From assembly GCF_003473485.1 (NCBI RefSeq), contig NC_053048.1, forward strand, positions 47,566,255-47,630,254: a DNA stretch of 64,000 nt. Reading direction: 5' to 3'. Under the pieces are notes generated by a model. It was not told where the DNA came from, searched no databases, and saw only the letters and a list, made by a program, of their open reading frames with translations. Position 1 is the first letter of the stretch; each line of letters begins with the position of its first letter. Below, piece by piece: positions 12,066 to 23,008 of the stretch. A program made the position numbers and the translations under genes. Source of the stretch: Medicago truncatula (Eukaryota > Streptophyta > Magnoliopsida > Fabales > Fabaceae).

Positions 12066-13032
12066 ATAACTAAAAATACCTAACATCTATGAATTATAAC
12101 TGTTCTCTACTTAGTTCATATTTTAAAAGTGTTGTAATATATTTTTTTCCTCTTGATTTTCAACACTATCAAACATATTCTTCATGTATGTGATCAGACA
12201 GTCATTCAAAAGTTTATGCTCATGGACACTAAATTTCTTACAAAATTCAATAGAGAGAACCTCTCAAAAAAATTCAATATAGAAACATTTTATAACCTCG
12301 TGGTCATCGATAATTGATTATATAGACAACATAGATTGACCACGTACCAAGCCAAGAGAATAATTTAAACATGACAATCAACCAAACCAATTTAAATATA
12401 GTTCAAAACTACTCAATAATTGGTTTGTTAAATTTATTTCATAAATTAAATGATGTTAATTTGAGTTAAAAATTAAGTCCATTAATTAAATAACTTTAAC
12501 TTAAACTATATGTAATCGACTTGTTTGATTTGAGTTGACTCAATCATATGTATATGCCAGGGGCTTTTGGAGTGTGAGGCACTGCCGTTCCTATGAAATT
12601 ATGAAATAGGAGGCTCGGTTCTATTTTTAAAATAGATTCGAGTAAAATAAAAACGCTTTTTTTTTTTGTGTGTAGCTAAGCTTCATTAAAAAGTCAGAAT
12701 CAAAAGAACTTTTAAAATGAAACAAAATAAAATAAAATAAAGTGAAAGAGAGGTGAAATTTACCTAACGGTGTCATTTGAAATGTCACTCCTACGTCGTA
12801 GGAAAGGGGAAAACGAATAGTTTATGCGAAAAAGTTGTGATTCTTTCAATAAAATAGCTTTTTAAATTGACTGATTAAGTAATTATACAAATTGATGGTG
12901 GTTTGATAGCATCAAATTTATGTCAAAAAAGTAGAACTAGAGTTTAGAAAAAACTCATACGCGTACCGAATAAAAAAAAAACGTAACATGTAATTTTTTA
13001 ATTTAAGTGGGGGTGGGTATTATATTTTTTTT

Positions 13033-14947
13033 GGCTTAATTGCTATTTTCGTCCCTCAACTAATTAATTAGTATCGCTTTGGTCCCTTAATTAAAATTTG
13101 TTCTGTTTTGGTATTTTAAGTTAATTTTCGTTACACAATTTGGCCCCTTCCATTAATATATTAACTTCAAATGTCTTAAGTGGGCCAAGATTTAGGTGGT
13201 CCACCGTAAATCATATTAAAAAATTTAATTTTAACCATTTGATGTTTTTTCTTAAAAGAGGGTCGTTGGATCATGAAAGCCTATTTTATCTTATAGGAAA
13301 TCATCACCAACTAATTTTTTTCTCATTTCTTCATCTTCTTCCTTTCTCATCTTCATCATAATAATGGAATGATGGATGGAGGGAGAGACACGCCCAACCC
13401 ATCAATTTTTTCCCACCCTCTTTTGTGTGATCAAGGATTTTTGTTTGTTGAATGAGATGTTTTGAAGGTTATGAAAGAGAAAGAGAAAGAGAAAAAGAAA
13501 GGGATCGACAGACAGAGAAGGGAAATTGGAAAGGGTAGGGAAGTTGTTTGTTTGATGAAATTTTTTTTTTTCTTCATAAATCCTATGAAGATGATGAAGA
13601 ACACAAAGAAAGAAGCCAAATTTCCGGGTTATTTTTGCCACGTGAGCTTTTATTAACGGAAGTGTTAATTATTTGACAGAATGGATTTATTTGGCAAACA
13701 GAGCAAAAAGTGAGGGACTAAAACGCCTGTTTTTATTAATTATGGGACCAAAATAAAAACATGAAATTGTTTAGGGGACCAAACGATCTAATAAGCCAAA
13801 ATTAAAAAACCAGAAATTTTAAATTCAACAAAAATGGTTCATCTTCCTCCCTCCCTCATATTCTTCATCATCTTTACTAGACAAATTAAAAACACATTAA
13901 ATCAAAAATTTAAAATTCAAATTATGTTTTTAAAAACCCAATCTTCATGTCTTCTTCTCTCAAAAAACCATTATTTCGATGCCCATTTATGAATTTCCAT
14001 CTTGGATCTTTGCTTCTTCCTTCATCATGTTTTTGCAGCAAATCCCTAAATCATTCAACACCTAATATTCAAGCAAAAGTGCAGTAATTCTCTCCTAACT
14101 CTTTTTCTCTGATTGTCCTTCACCAAAAAATCATATCATTCCAATTCTTTTATCCCAACTCTTCTTCCTCTTCCATTCATCAATTCCATATTCAATGAAG
14201 AAAAAAGATGATGGATGTTAAGAAGAAACACGGAGATCCACTCCTAATTCTAATTCCAAAATGCTTGCTACAGTAAATTGAAATTCTCCTTCTAAACTGT
14301 CAGCTATGACGAGGATCTCGGAAATGTGTTGTGTTGATTCATGGATTCAATTGTTGTTGTTGTTGATTCATGGATTCAATCAATTTCATTTGGGTTTGAG
14401 GATTTTCTTATGGATTTAATCAATTGTTGTTTGTTGCTGGATTTCATTGAGGGAAACAACGCTCAATGTTCCTACGATGAAGGTTTGGATTTATGAAGAT
14501 TTATGCATAATTTTAACTCAATGTTTTGTGTTGTTGTTAGAAGATTTATGGGTATGATGATATTATGTGTTTCTGTTAAAGGTAGTGATGAGAGGGTGAA
14601 GATGATGTAGTGATTTAAGAAGAAAACGCTAGGTTGTATTTTTACTAGTTTTATGAGGAAGGTTTTTGTTTGGTTACATGAGAAAAGTTGTATGATGAAT
14701 TAGGTTTTAATGAAGATGATGAAGATGTGGAAAAAAAATATAAAATTTTCAGATCCAATGAAATAATGACACGTGTATAGCATTTAATATTTTTTATTAC
14801 ACCCTAACGTTTTTGAATTAAATTTAACGAAAAGGACCAAAATATATAACGGAGATAAACTTAAAATACCAAAACGGAACGTATTTTAATTAAGGGACCA
14901 AAGCGATACTAAATAAATAATTAAGGGACTAAAATAACAATTAAACC
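13033..14947. mobile_element. TIR transposon, MULE-like, about 1.9 kb
   Basis: Terminal inverted repeats of about 105 bp run from GGCTTAATTGCTATTTTCG (left) to the complement of GGTTTAATTGTTATTTTAG (right). Both contain AGTATCGCTTTGGTCCC. T-runs flank both ends, so the TSD is ambiguous. The interior contains a second inward-facing terminus around 13690-13797 (AGGGACTAAAACG...), suggesting a nested or rearranged copy. No transposase is visible. Confidence 0.65.
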
Positions 14948-15752
14948 TTTTTTTTAGGCCCATAATTTTTTGAGGCTCGGTTCGGTAGAGCCTCTTGCAC
15001 TCCCCAGGGTCCAGCCCTGGTGTGAGGTGAGAGGCTAGTGAATTGTGAGAGTGAGCGAGTGTTCATTAGAGCAAGAAAAATAAACTGTGAGAAAACAATG
15101 TAGTGCTGTACAAAAGTATTACTATATATAGCCTTAGACAGGTAAGTGATGTAATGTAACGATTTATTTAACATCACTGGGATTGATTCCTATTTACCCA
15201 ATTGATATCGATTGGGTCACCCGCTAAATCCGTCCAACGTTATATACCTCATATCGGAAATTTTACTCTATACCCCTATATATTTACCTTCAACATTACA
15301 AATTACAAAGAATTCAAGTTTTACCCTTTTATCATTTAATTTTTTAAACCTTAATTTTCACCCTCACTTTCATCTTTTGCGAGTTCAGAGTTCACCCCTA
15401 CATCACTTTTTTTTTCTTTCCGGAATACTCCAAAAAACAGTTCCTTTTGGCATTATTTTTCACAAAACTTATGTTTATTTCTCCCTAGAATAAAATTGGG
15501 GTGATGTTTAGCATGGGAAAGGAAAATTGTTTCCCATGATGGGAAAATCTATCCAGGACCATAGATATAATAATATTTTATTTCAATAGTTGAGATTTTT
15601 TACCGATTAATGGCAATAACTTTTTGTTCGCAACCAAAAAACAAAAATAGGACCCCACCAATTCATTAAATAACATTATGTCATTTGTTTGCAGCATTAG
15701 GCTCTTGACAATAATTATGGGTTAGTAAGCACCAATTAGCCCATTTTAACTA

Positions 15753-16037
15753 CTCCCTCCGTCCCTATATATAACCCCTTTTATCTTTTTCACATTTCTT
15801 AAGAAAAGTTGTTAATGTAATTAATATGTCTATTTTGTGTGTTAATATTACCAAATTATCATTTCTTTGTATATGTGTGTTAAATTTGACTTTTCATATT
15901 TCAAGATAAGTTAGCAGTATTAATTAGGGGTATGTTTAGGAAAAAATAATAAATGCGTCTAGTAATTTTAAAAGGGGTTTATATTTAGGAACAATTTTTT
16001 TTGTCAAATGGGAGGTTATATATAGGGACGGAGGGAG
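15753..16037. mobile_element. Stowaway-type MITE
   Basis: Ends CTCCCTCCGTCCC and GGGACGGAGGGAG are inverted repeats flanked by TA (15751-15752 and 16038-16039), as in Tc1/mariner-derived Stowaway elements. It sits in the inner MULE. The last 20 bp including the TA are duplicated at 16062-16081 by a micro-insertion. Confidence 0.85.
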
Positions 16038-16081
16038 TATCCTTAAAAAAAAATAAAAAAAATATAGGGACGGAGGGAGTA
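16020..16081 (+). mobile_element. Micro-insertion, 22 nt, with 20-bp TSD
   Basis: TCCTT plus an A-rich run (16040-16061) separates two exact copies of ATATAGGGACGGAGGGAGTA (16020-16039 and 16062-16081). The duplicated target is the right end of the Stowaway MITE, so the MITE appears to have two right ends. Confidence 0.8.
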
Positions 16082-16410
16082 ATTTGGTTCTTCCTATTTT
16101 TTACTTTATTATTGAATATTAATTATGCACGACATCTTAAAAAAATTATGATCAAATTAAATATTTTTTTTGAAAGATGATTAGATTAAAAATATTAAAA
16201 GCAATAATGCACGGCACAAAATGATTTAGTTTTACCCTTAAAAAATGATAATTTATTTTTATGAGAATAATATGAAAATTAAATTAGGAAAATGTTTATG
16301 AATGTTCTTCGAACATTGGTTAAAATTTTAAAACAGGTAAGTTTACATTAAAAAATGGTATAATTATTGATAAAACGAAAGTACAATCTTGTATTTTCAA
16401 GATAAATTTT

Positions 16411-16448
16411 TTTATTAAAGGTAAACCAAAAAAAAAAAATTTATTAAA
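16411..16448 (+). mobile_element. Micro-insertion, 20 nt, with 9-bp TSD
   Basis: GGTAAACC plus twelve A (16420-16439) lies between TTTATTAAA at 16411-16419 and 16440-16448. The target is AT-rich, so chance similarity is somewhat likelier than for the longer TSDs. Confidence 0.55.
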
Positions 16449-16542
16449 TGATTCTTTAACTAATGTCCGATATTCGTTAGCAAGATCTATTAAATTAAAT
16501 ATTAAAATAAGATAAGTAATATTTATTAAAGAGCTGTAAATT

Positions 16543-16712
16543 TTGATGACATTATGTCGTTATATACTATTAACTTGTATGTTTCCTTAAAAAAAACAAA
16601 AAAACTTGTATGTTGTGAGTTTGTTCGTAGATTCATTATCTACGCTTTTTACGATGTTAAATGATGTACTATATCAATTTGAATGAATTAATATCATTTT
16701 ATTTTTGTAAAA
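16543..16712 (+). mobile_element. Partial retroposon copy (third copy of 36.3/50.0 kb family)
   Basis: It aligns with the 3' part of the elements at 36338-36903 and 50003-50573. Shared landmarks include CTATTAAC, a GTTGTGAG stretch (16611 on), TCAATTTGAATGAATTAATA and a TTTTTGTAAAAA tail. A micro-insertion interrupts it at 16584-16602. Confidence 0.65.
16572..16614 (+). mobile_element. Micro-insertion, 19 nt, with 12-bp TSD and paralogous empty site
   Basis: TCCTT plus an A-rich run (16584-16602) separates exact copies of AACTTGTATGTT (16572-16583 and 16603-16614). The two paralogous retroposon copies read straight through this point (CTATTAACATGGATG), which shows directly that the 19 nt and one repeat copy were gained here. 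Confidence 0.85.
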
Positions 16713-17842
16713 AAAAATAACTAAGAATATTTTGTTCCATTTTTTAAATTAAAAATTAACACATGACAATTAAATAGATACAACACAACATTAATAAAAA
16801 CTTACAATACATTAGAAAGGACTTTGGTCCACTGATTAATATACATACAACACGATAGAACTAGATTAACATTAACAACAAGGAACAAAAATATAGTTTG
16901 ATAACAAAACAATTAAATCTTGTCATAAAAAACAATTAAATATTTATTTTGTCGGATTAAAATTATTCACGATTTTATTTTGTTTGAAAGAAGAAGCTTT
17001 GCTGTTTTTCTTCTTTCTTCACCATCCAGCTTCAAACGTTGTTGTTGTTGATAAAAGGGGTGAACTAGCAAAGCACAAACAATAGTAAAATATGAAAGTC
17101 AGATTTTTATTTTGTTTTGAGTTAACCTGCCACGTGTCCTTAAAAAGTGGAAGTTTCCCATTATGGGAAAAACATGCCTTTCCCAGGCTAAACGTTACCT
17201 AAAATTGGACAACTCTTGGTATTGTTTTCGGTGTGACTTGTGAGAACATCTACGTACGGAAACCACAAATAGCACATTTCTGGAATTGCAGTTAGATAAG
17301 AGAGTCTGATAAAAAAGTAATTGGTCGAATCATGGTGGACAGATTCCAAAAACAAAAACAAATTATAGTTTTTTTTAAAGCAATAAATCGAAATTAAATA
17401 TTATAATTTTCCGATGAACAACAAATTGAACCCGAAAAATCCAGTCAGAGATTTCTATGTATCACATCGAAATAGAGATCTCTGAACCCACCGATCTGAA
17501 ATTTCTAAGCCAACCGATCGAATCTGAAAAGCCCAGTATGAGTTTTCGAACAAACAGAATTAACCTGAAAGAAGGATATGAATTTTTCGAATGAAACGGT
17601 GAATTGGAAACCATGCTTGAGCGTTTCCGAACACAAAACTTAACCGGTAACGATTGTTTGCATTTTCCGGCAACAAAAGACACACGGGGAAAGTTTGTTT
17701 CAAGCTTTAAGAGAAAAAATGATTAATCAGCTTTCTAATATGTTTATATAGGAAGGTATAATAGGAAGTTTGTGTAAAATGTAGGGGTGAAAGTATAAGT
17801 GTATGGGTACAAGGTAAAATTTCCCCTCATATCTTCCATAAT

Positions 17843-17881
17843 TTCTTACTGTTTTCGCCGGTTCCTTACTGTTTTCGCCGG
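17843..17881. repeat. Short tandem duplication
   Basis: CTTACTGTTTTCGCCGG occurs twice in tandem with a period of about 20 bp, just beyond the right TSD of the outer MULE. Confidence 0.8.
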
Positions 17882-18038
17882 TTTGGATCGGGTGAGACCC
17901 ATTTGTCCACCTATGTCCATACCATAGTTAAAGATTACTTAGCTTTTAGAACCAACAGAAGAAAATAACTTAGTTTCGAAAATGTATGCACCAACGACCG
18001 TATTTATATGTCTAATATGCGTACATTTTTTCCATCAC

Positions 18039-18083
18039 AAGTAACAACATATCTTGTCAAAAAAAAAAAAAGTAACAACATAT
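18039..18083 (+). mobile_element. Micro-insertion, 17 nt, with 14-bp TSD
   Basis: CTTGTC plus eleven A (18053-18069) lies between exact copies of AAGTAACAACATAT (18039-18052 and 18070-18083). The TTGTCAAAA end equals the tail of the retroposon at 36338-36903. Confidence 0.85.
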
Positions 18084-19207
18084 ATTGACTTTTTCTTTAA
18101 TTTTCCAGCCTCAACCCAACCGCCACTTCTAAATTGTATGGTTAATATGTGGACCACATACTCAGAAGCATGTTTAATTTTCTTCCACATATGATTAAAT
18201 ATAAATAGAGTAGTGTTTATAGATACGCACATCCTCATCGACTTGGCCCTTTTATAGACCAGTTGACTTTCATTGCAACAAAGTAGGTGAGGATGAGCTT
18301 TTAGCCTTTTACCATAAACTAATATGCACATATAAACGAGTTACGATCCTCTCCAAATAAATATAGCTAGCTAGCACGTTAATTATTGTTAAATTATAGG
18401 AGGATCAGTGACCATCCTTCCTTAGCTTGATGTCCATTTTAAAATCTACAGTATTATAATCCTATTTTGGCTGTGTTGATGTTCAACAACTAGCTTAGTT
18501 AGATTTCTAAGATACTCACCTAATGGGAATTTAAACATTAATTCAGCTCAATATTGACCGACCTATTACGTAATAGACAATTCAACTGTTTTTGTCTTCA
18601 ACTATTTGGAGCTTCTCACGATCTAATCTAGACTTGATGGTATTTTTCTTCATCCCTATGCTTACTTCCCACACATTTACAAACCCAACTACTTTATGCT
18701 CACAAATAAATAATTATATGTTTTTAATGTACAAAAGTTCTGTCTCAAATTATAACTTGTTTTGCAAAAAAATAATAATCACATATTATAAATTATTTAC
18801 AATATCAATCAAACAATAGTGTTATTTTTCTATTATAGACCTAAATATTTAATAGTCCCTCTTCTTTCAATTCTTTGATTTATATTTCTCATACCATCAT
18901 TGAAGGGTAATTTTATTAAATAATGCATAATTTCTCTTTCTCATATAAAATTAATTACATTTTTAATTAATTTGTGTGAAATAGTCGGAACAATTTATAA
19001 TTTGGGGAGGATGAAGTACTTGATTTGCATTACACTTCCTTGTAAAGAAATGAATTTGAAAACCAAGTGATGCATTAAAAAAATAAATTATATGTTTAAT
19101 TGCAATTTCTTTTGATAGATGAAATGATAGCAACCATTGAAAACTCTCTCACACACACATATAAGTCGAGGAGCGGGGTTCGAACTTCCATTGTGGTATT
19201 CGACTTA

Positions 19208-19553
19208 GGAAATGTAGGTTTAATTGTAATTTTAGTCCACATATTTTCACATTTTGTGGATTTGGCTCTCCTATTTTGAAATCTGACAATTTTGGTTCCT
19301 TCGTCATATTTTTTAACTAAAAAAAATTAGTGACGTGATATATTTAAAATGAAGTGGTATATATGATGATGAAAAAATATCAGCATTGATGAAATCATAA
19401 AACAATTTCCTAAAAAACACTTCATTTAAAACATGTCATATCACCATATTTTAAACCAAATATTTGATGAAAGGGTCAAACCTTTGAAATTTTAAAACAG
19501 GGAGATCAATTTCATAAAATGGTGAAAATATGGAGATTAGAATTGAAAAATGT
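19208..19553. mobile_element. MITE with about 90-bp inverted ends
   Basis: The left arm (GGTTTAATTGTAATTTTAG, then ACATATTTTCAC) pairs with a complementary right arm ending near 19553. 'GTCC'-rich arms of this type resemble the MULE-like MITEs elsewhere in the window. The TSD was not resolved. Confidence 0.55.
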
Positions 19554-20672
19554 ATTAAAATAACAAAAAAGAGAAACAAACTTGGAGGATTAGGCTAAAA
19601 CAAAAAAAAATAGCATTACAAAATCAACCACCTCATTAAGAATTCTTAAGCCGAAAAACTTACTGGGTTAAAATGAAATTAAACTAGGGATTTGGTAGTT
19701 CAACCGGTTTGAGTTAAAGATTAAAAAGTTGAAAATTCAAGATTCAAGTTATGATAAAGAGAAAAAAATTAACATAACAATCAACACACTAATATTTTTC
19801 ATTAAAAAAAAGTGAGGGAAAGAGTGTGGTAAATTAAATGAAGTAGATTGACAAAATCTAAAACTTAAAACTAGACAATAGAAAAAATAAATAAATCTTA
19901 TACTTATAGACGGAGTAATGATTAGTTTTGAAATATAAAATCAAACATTTTATAGCGATAGTGTTATTAGATTTTTTTTATGAGAAATAAATTTTATTTA
20001 TATATTTCACAATAGAAATGATATTTGTACGAATAATTTTTGGAACAATTTTTAACTCTTTTTTTGGGAGAAAAATAATAGCAATAAAGAAGGTGAAAAA
20101 AATAAGAATACAAGAGACATAATTGTTCCAAAAATTATATTTATACAAATATTAGAAAAATTTGTGCAAAAACAAGAGTAAAAAGACATTTTTAGTACAA
20201 AAATGTAGTCTCATGATCTCAAAGATTTTGGGATGAATTAGGACAGTGAAGCAAGGACCCACAGAGTTCAATTTTGGGACCCTGACGAAGACTATGACAG
20301 AGACAGAGTATCACGGACGGTCCTATCAGTCTTGCATTGGGAAAAGATTGGTCCACCATAACACTGTCACTGTGTGTGCATGAATGCTCCTCTGACGCTG
20401 ACCTACAATCTGTTACAGTGTCTCGCATGCTAAAAAGGAACCTTCACTGTAATTATGGCTTAATCATTCAATACTAGCTTATAAAGGCAAGTAGCTTTTC
20501 TGTTACCCCTCGTATTCAAGAACACCGTCGTTGTTTTAACCTTTTTATGTACAAACAGTGCTGGTACTACTATTCACTTTTCAACGTGTACACATGACCA
20601 TTGATGCAACTTTATTTACTTCTTCGAGTTTGGTGTATAGATAGACCAAATTTAATAAAAGTTCATGTAGAA

Positions 20673-20871
20673 GAGGAAGTTTTGTTTGGGCACATATCCG
20701 ACACCTCAATTTTGGGAACATACTTACATAAAACTAACAAAATTAAATAAAAAGTATTTAATTATATCAATTGATATATTATAATTTTATTTTCTATTAA
20801 CTTTTTATTGCTTTTGTGTGTGTGCCCAAAATTGAGGTGTTAGGTTTGTGCCCAACCAAGACTTTCTCCTC
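20673..20871. mobile_element. Small MITE, about 200 bp
   Basis: About 50 bp at each end are inverted repeats sharing TGGGCACA and ACACCTCAATTTTGGG. The centre is AT-rich and non-coding. It abuts the TRIM region on its right. Confidence 0.65.
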
Positions 20872-21070
20872 TTAGAAATTGTGGTTGGGTCTAACACAAT
20901 CCCACAAAATCGGTTTGTGAGGTGAAGATTGTCCCTTCTTATAAACACATTGTCTAGCCATGTCCTATCCGATGTGGGACTCTTAACACACCCCTCACGA
21001 CCAGCACTATTGGGCTTGGTTCGTGGACATAAATGGTGGGTGGTTCGATAACGAAAACCTGATAGCAGGT
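20872..21070 (-). mobile_element. Truncated TRIM retrotransposon, inverted
   Basis: An LTR-like segment at 20872-20988 in minus orientation (its start TGTTAAGAGTCCCACATCGG reads on the minus strand) is followed by 20989-21070. That part matches, inverted, the internal part of the adjacent TRIM (polypurine AGGGG, then ATAAATG, then CGATAACG). The primer-binding-site end and second LTR are missing. Confidence 0.7.
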
Positions 21071-21422
21071 GGCCCAACTCCCACATTGGTTAGGAGTTGG
21101 CCTGACAATTTGTTTATAAGTGAGGGCAATCCTCACCTCATAAGCCGATTTTGTGGGGTTGTGTTAGGCCCAACCACAATTTCTAATATGGTATTAGAGC
21201 CTCTTCACGAATCTTTGGGGCAACTGTTATCAGGTTTCCGTTATCGGGCCACCCGTCATTTATGTTCACGCTTCAGATGTGCAATCCAGAGCGTGAGGGG
21301 TGTGTTAAGAGTCCCACATTGGTTAGGAGTTGGCCTGACAATTTGTTTATAAGTGGGGGAAATCCACACCTCACAAGCCAGTTTTGTGAGGTTGTGTTAG
21401 GCCCAACCATGATTTCTAATAA
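21071..21422 (+). mobile_element. TRIM retrotransposon (two short LTRs, PBS, PPT)
   Basis: Two similar LTRs of about 118-120 bp (21071-21188 and 21303-21422) enclose 114 bp. Immediately after the first LTR is TGGTATTAGAGCC (21189-21201), a primer-binding site for initiator Met tRNA with one change from the usual form. A purine-rich GTGAGGGG precedes the second LTR. There is no coding capacity. Its size and layout are those of terminal-repeat retrotransposons in miniature; the left LTR edge is degraded. Confidence 0.8.
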
Positions 21423-21596
21423 TAACAAATGCCATAGGTACGGAGTAAAATATGAAAATAACAAATTTTTAAATAAAATTTCTAATTTTGTTTTGTTAAC
21501 AATGTCTTAAGACACTCTTCCTTTTTATATTTAATTAAGGAAAATGCTAATTTATGTTCTAAAAGCAAATGCTAACAAATTACTCATGTGGCGCAA

Positions 21597-22150
21597 ATGT
21601 TGGGGTGGGATGAGGGAGAGGAGGCTTGGAAGTGGAGAAGGAGATTACGAGCTTGGGAGAGGGAGCAGTTAGTGTAATGCATGTTGTTATTACTGACTGT
21701 TGTGTTGCAGTTTAACATTAATGATGTCTGGTCCAGGTCACTTGATTCAGTAGCAGGATATACAGTTAGAGGGGCTTATCATTCACTTCTGACTGAGATG
21801 ACTGTCACGCCTAATGCACCATCAGTATCTACACATGTTATTTGGAGGAAAGACGTCTCGTTTAAGGTTTCAGTCTTTGCTTGGAGGCTTTTTCGTGATA
21901 GATTGCCCACATATCAACTTTTGGAAAATATTAATCTCCTTTCCTTTTCATGGTTTAAAGCTTATTTTGTTTCCTTGTATTATAAATTCCATGAATGGTG
22001 TCAGAGCCCTTTTATTGTTTGGGTAATGGTTAACTGTTTTTTGTGGTTCGTATACTTTGCACGATGAAACATTGATGTAATTATTTTCTATTTCTTCGAC
22101 ACACCTTGTGCTGGATGGGTAGTCTTGTAAGTTTAATATATTCCATTCTG
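21597..22150 (+). pseudogene. LINE reverse-transcriptase C-terminal relic, internally deleted
   Basis: A fragmentary frame shows the tryptophan-rich segment before the zinc-binding region (EEAWKWRRRL), then GYTVRGAYHSLL and FAWRLFRDRLPT of the zf-RVT domain typical of plant L1-type LINEs. The frame then jumps to SFSWFKA, which in the related copy at 26704-27391 lies about 100 residues later. The zinc-finger cysteines have therefore been deleted. The 3' end (CACACCTTGTGC, then AATATATTCCATT) matches that copy. It is not functional. Confidence 0.75.
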
Positions 22151-22188
22151 ATTTCTTAAATTTTTTTATTATATTTTTAAGATTTTTT

Positions 22189-22240
22189 AACTTATGTGCT
22201 TGGAGCTTGTTTAAAAAAAAAAAAACTTATGTGCTTGGAG
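22189..22240 (+). mobile_element. Micro-insertion, 18 nt, with 17-bp TSD
   Basis: CTTGTTT plus eleven A (22206-22223) lies between exact copies of AACTTATGTGCTTGGAG. The CTTGTT-A(n) end is nearly identical to the 3' end of the LINE at 26704-27391 (ACTTGTTCAAAAAAA). Confidence 0.88.
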
Positions 22241-22614
22241 GAGCATAAGTTCAACAAGACCCATTAATTAATTAAGTCTTTGAATTTTTTTCAAAGTAGT
22301 ACTAGCTAGTTGGAGTTTGTGCTCTACGTGTAACGAAATGCAGAGGGGTAATGTGTGTTGTCTTGGACTTGGTTGGTTGTATTTGTTCTGAGAAAATTTC
22401 TCGTAAATTTGTGTGTCTGCAAAAGAGAGAGAATGTGTGTCTTTGTGGTGGCCCATTCAAAATTTATGGCTGAGGCTGACAGTTCCCTTTGAGGATACCA
22501 TTAAGCAACACCACCAAAAAAATACTTCCTCCTTTTATCACAAGAACAATCACCACTGTTATGAAAAGTATTTGGAGTAAATTTTTTATTAGAGTTATGT
22601 TACAATTATTAATT

Positions 22615-22682
22615 GATATCATATGATAAAAACATAATATATAATATACAATGATATCATATGATAAAAACATAATATACAA
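22615..22682. repeat. Tandem duplication, about 34 bp
   Basis: A unit beginning GATATCATATGATAAAAACA occurs twice in tandem with small differences (TATAATATAC against TATAC). It is AT-rich and non-coding. Confidence 0.8.
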
Positions 22683-22683
22683 T

Positions 22684-22726
22684 GTTCAATAGTACTTTCC
22701 GTAAAAAAAAAGTTCAATAGTACTTT
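22684..22726 (+). mobile_element. Micro-insertion, 13 nt, with 15-bp TSD
   Basis: CCGT plus nine A (22699-22711) lies between exact copies of GTTCAATAGTACTTT at 22684-22698 and 22712-22726. Confidence 0.8.
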
Positions 22727-22964
22727 AAATATATGCATTTCTGTAAAGAAATTATTAATTTATATTAAATTTTAAAAAGAGTTATATATTATATATTAAG
22801 GGACAAATAAACGTATGAAAAAGATCTTACAGTTAAGAATGAAAGAAGTAACATTAATTATGATATTCTCAAACTTTACTTATTTCTTTTGTTAGAACTT
22901 CAAATTATCAAGGCTTCTTCATCTAAAATCAGCGGATAAAAAAAATGTATAAATCAATTAAGCA

Positions 22965-23008
22965 TGTTACAACTATTTTTTTTTTAAAGGAAACGTGTTA
23001 CAACTATT
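22965..23008 (-). mobile_element. Micro-insertion, 18 nt, with 13-bp TSD (inverted)
   Basis: A T-run followed by AAAGGAAACG (22978-22995) separates exact copies of TGTTACAACTATT. Read on the minus strand, the insert is CGTTTCCTTT plus eight A, resembling the TCCTT-A(n) inserts at 16040, 16584 and 61764. Confidence 0.8.

Larger units (their letters stand above)
9125..13032. other. Long intergenic region without a recognisable gene
   Basis: Only fragments are visible: a lone 'GGGCCTGTTTGCATC' MITE-like end near 9571, a degraded 'CTCTCCGGTCTCAAATAT' Stowaway-like end near 10291, and two very short A- or T-rich insertions listed separately. Open frames are short and uncharacteristic. Confidence 0.5.
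15500..17199. mobile_element. Inner non-autonomous MULE with 9-bp TSD
   Basis: Inverted ends GGTGATGTTTAGCATGGGAA and the complement of GGTAACGTTTAGCCTGGGAA are flanked by exact TAAAATTGG at 15491-15499 and 17200-17208. It is inserted within the element at 15256-17824, so it is younger. No transposase is visible. Confidence 0.85.
15256..17824. mobile_element. Outer non-autonomous MULE with 9-bp TSD
   Basis: The left end begins GGAAATTTTAC and the right end finishes GTAAAATTTCC. Exact 9-bp repeats CCTCATATC flank them at 15247-15255 and 17825-17833. A 9-bp TSD is diagnostic of Mutator-like elements. The interior has no transposase. It holds another MULE, a Stowaway MITE, a retroposon fragment and micro-insertions. 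Confidence 0.8.
17882..20672. other. Intergenic, AT-rich, no gene seen
   Basis: Apart from one micro-insertion and one MITE listed separately, I see no coding similarity. A lone tRNA B-box-like GGGGTTCGAAC near 19177 hints at a degraded SINE but lacks a matching A box. Confidence 0.45.
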
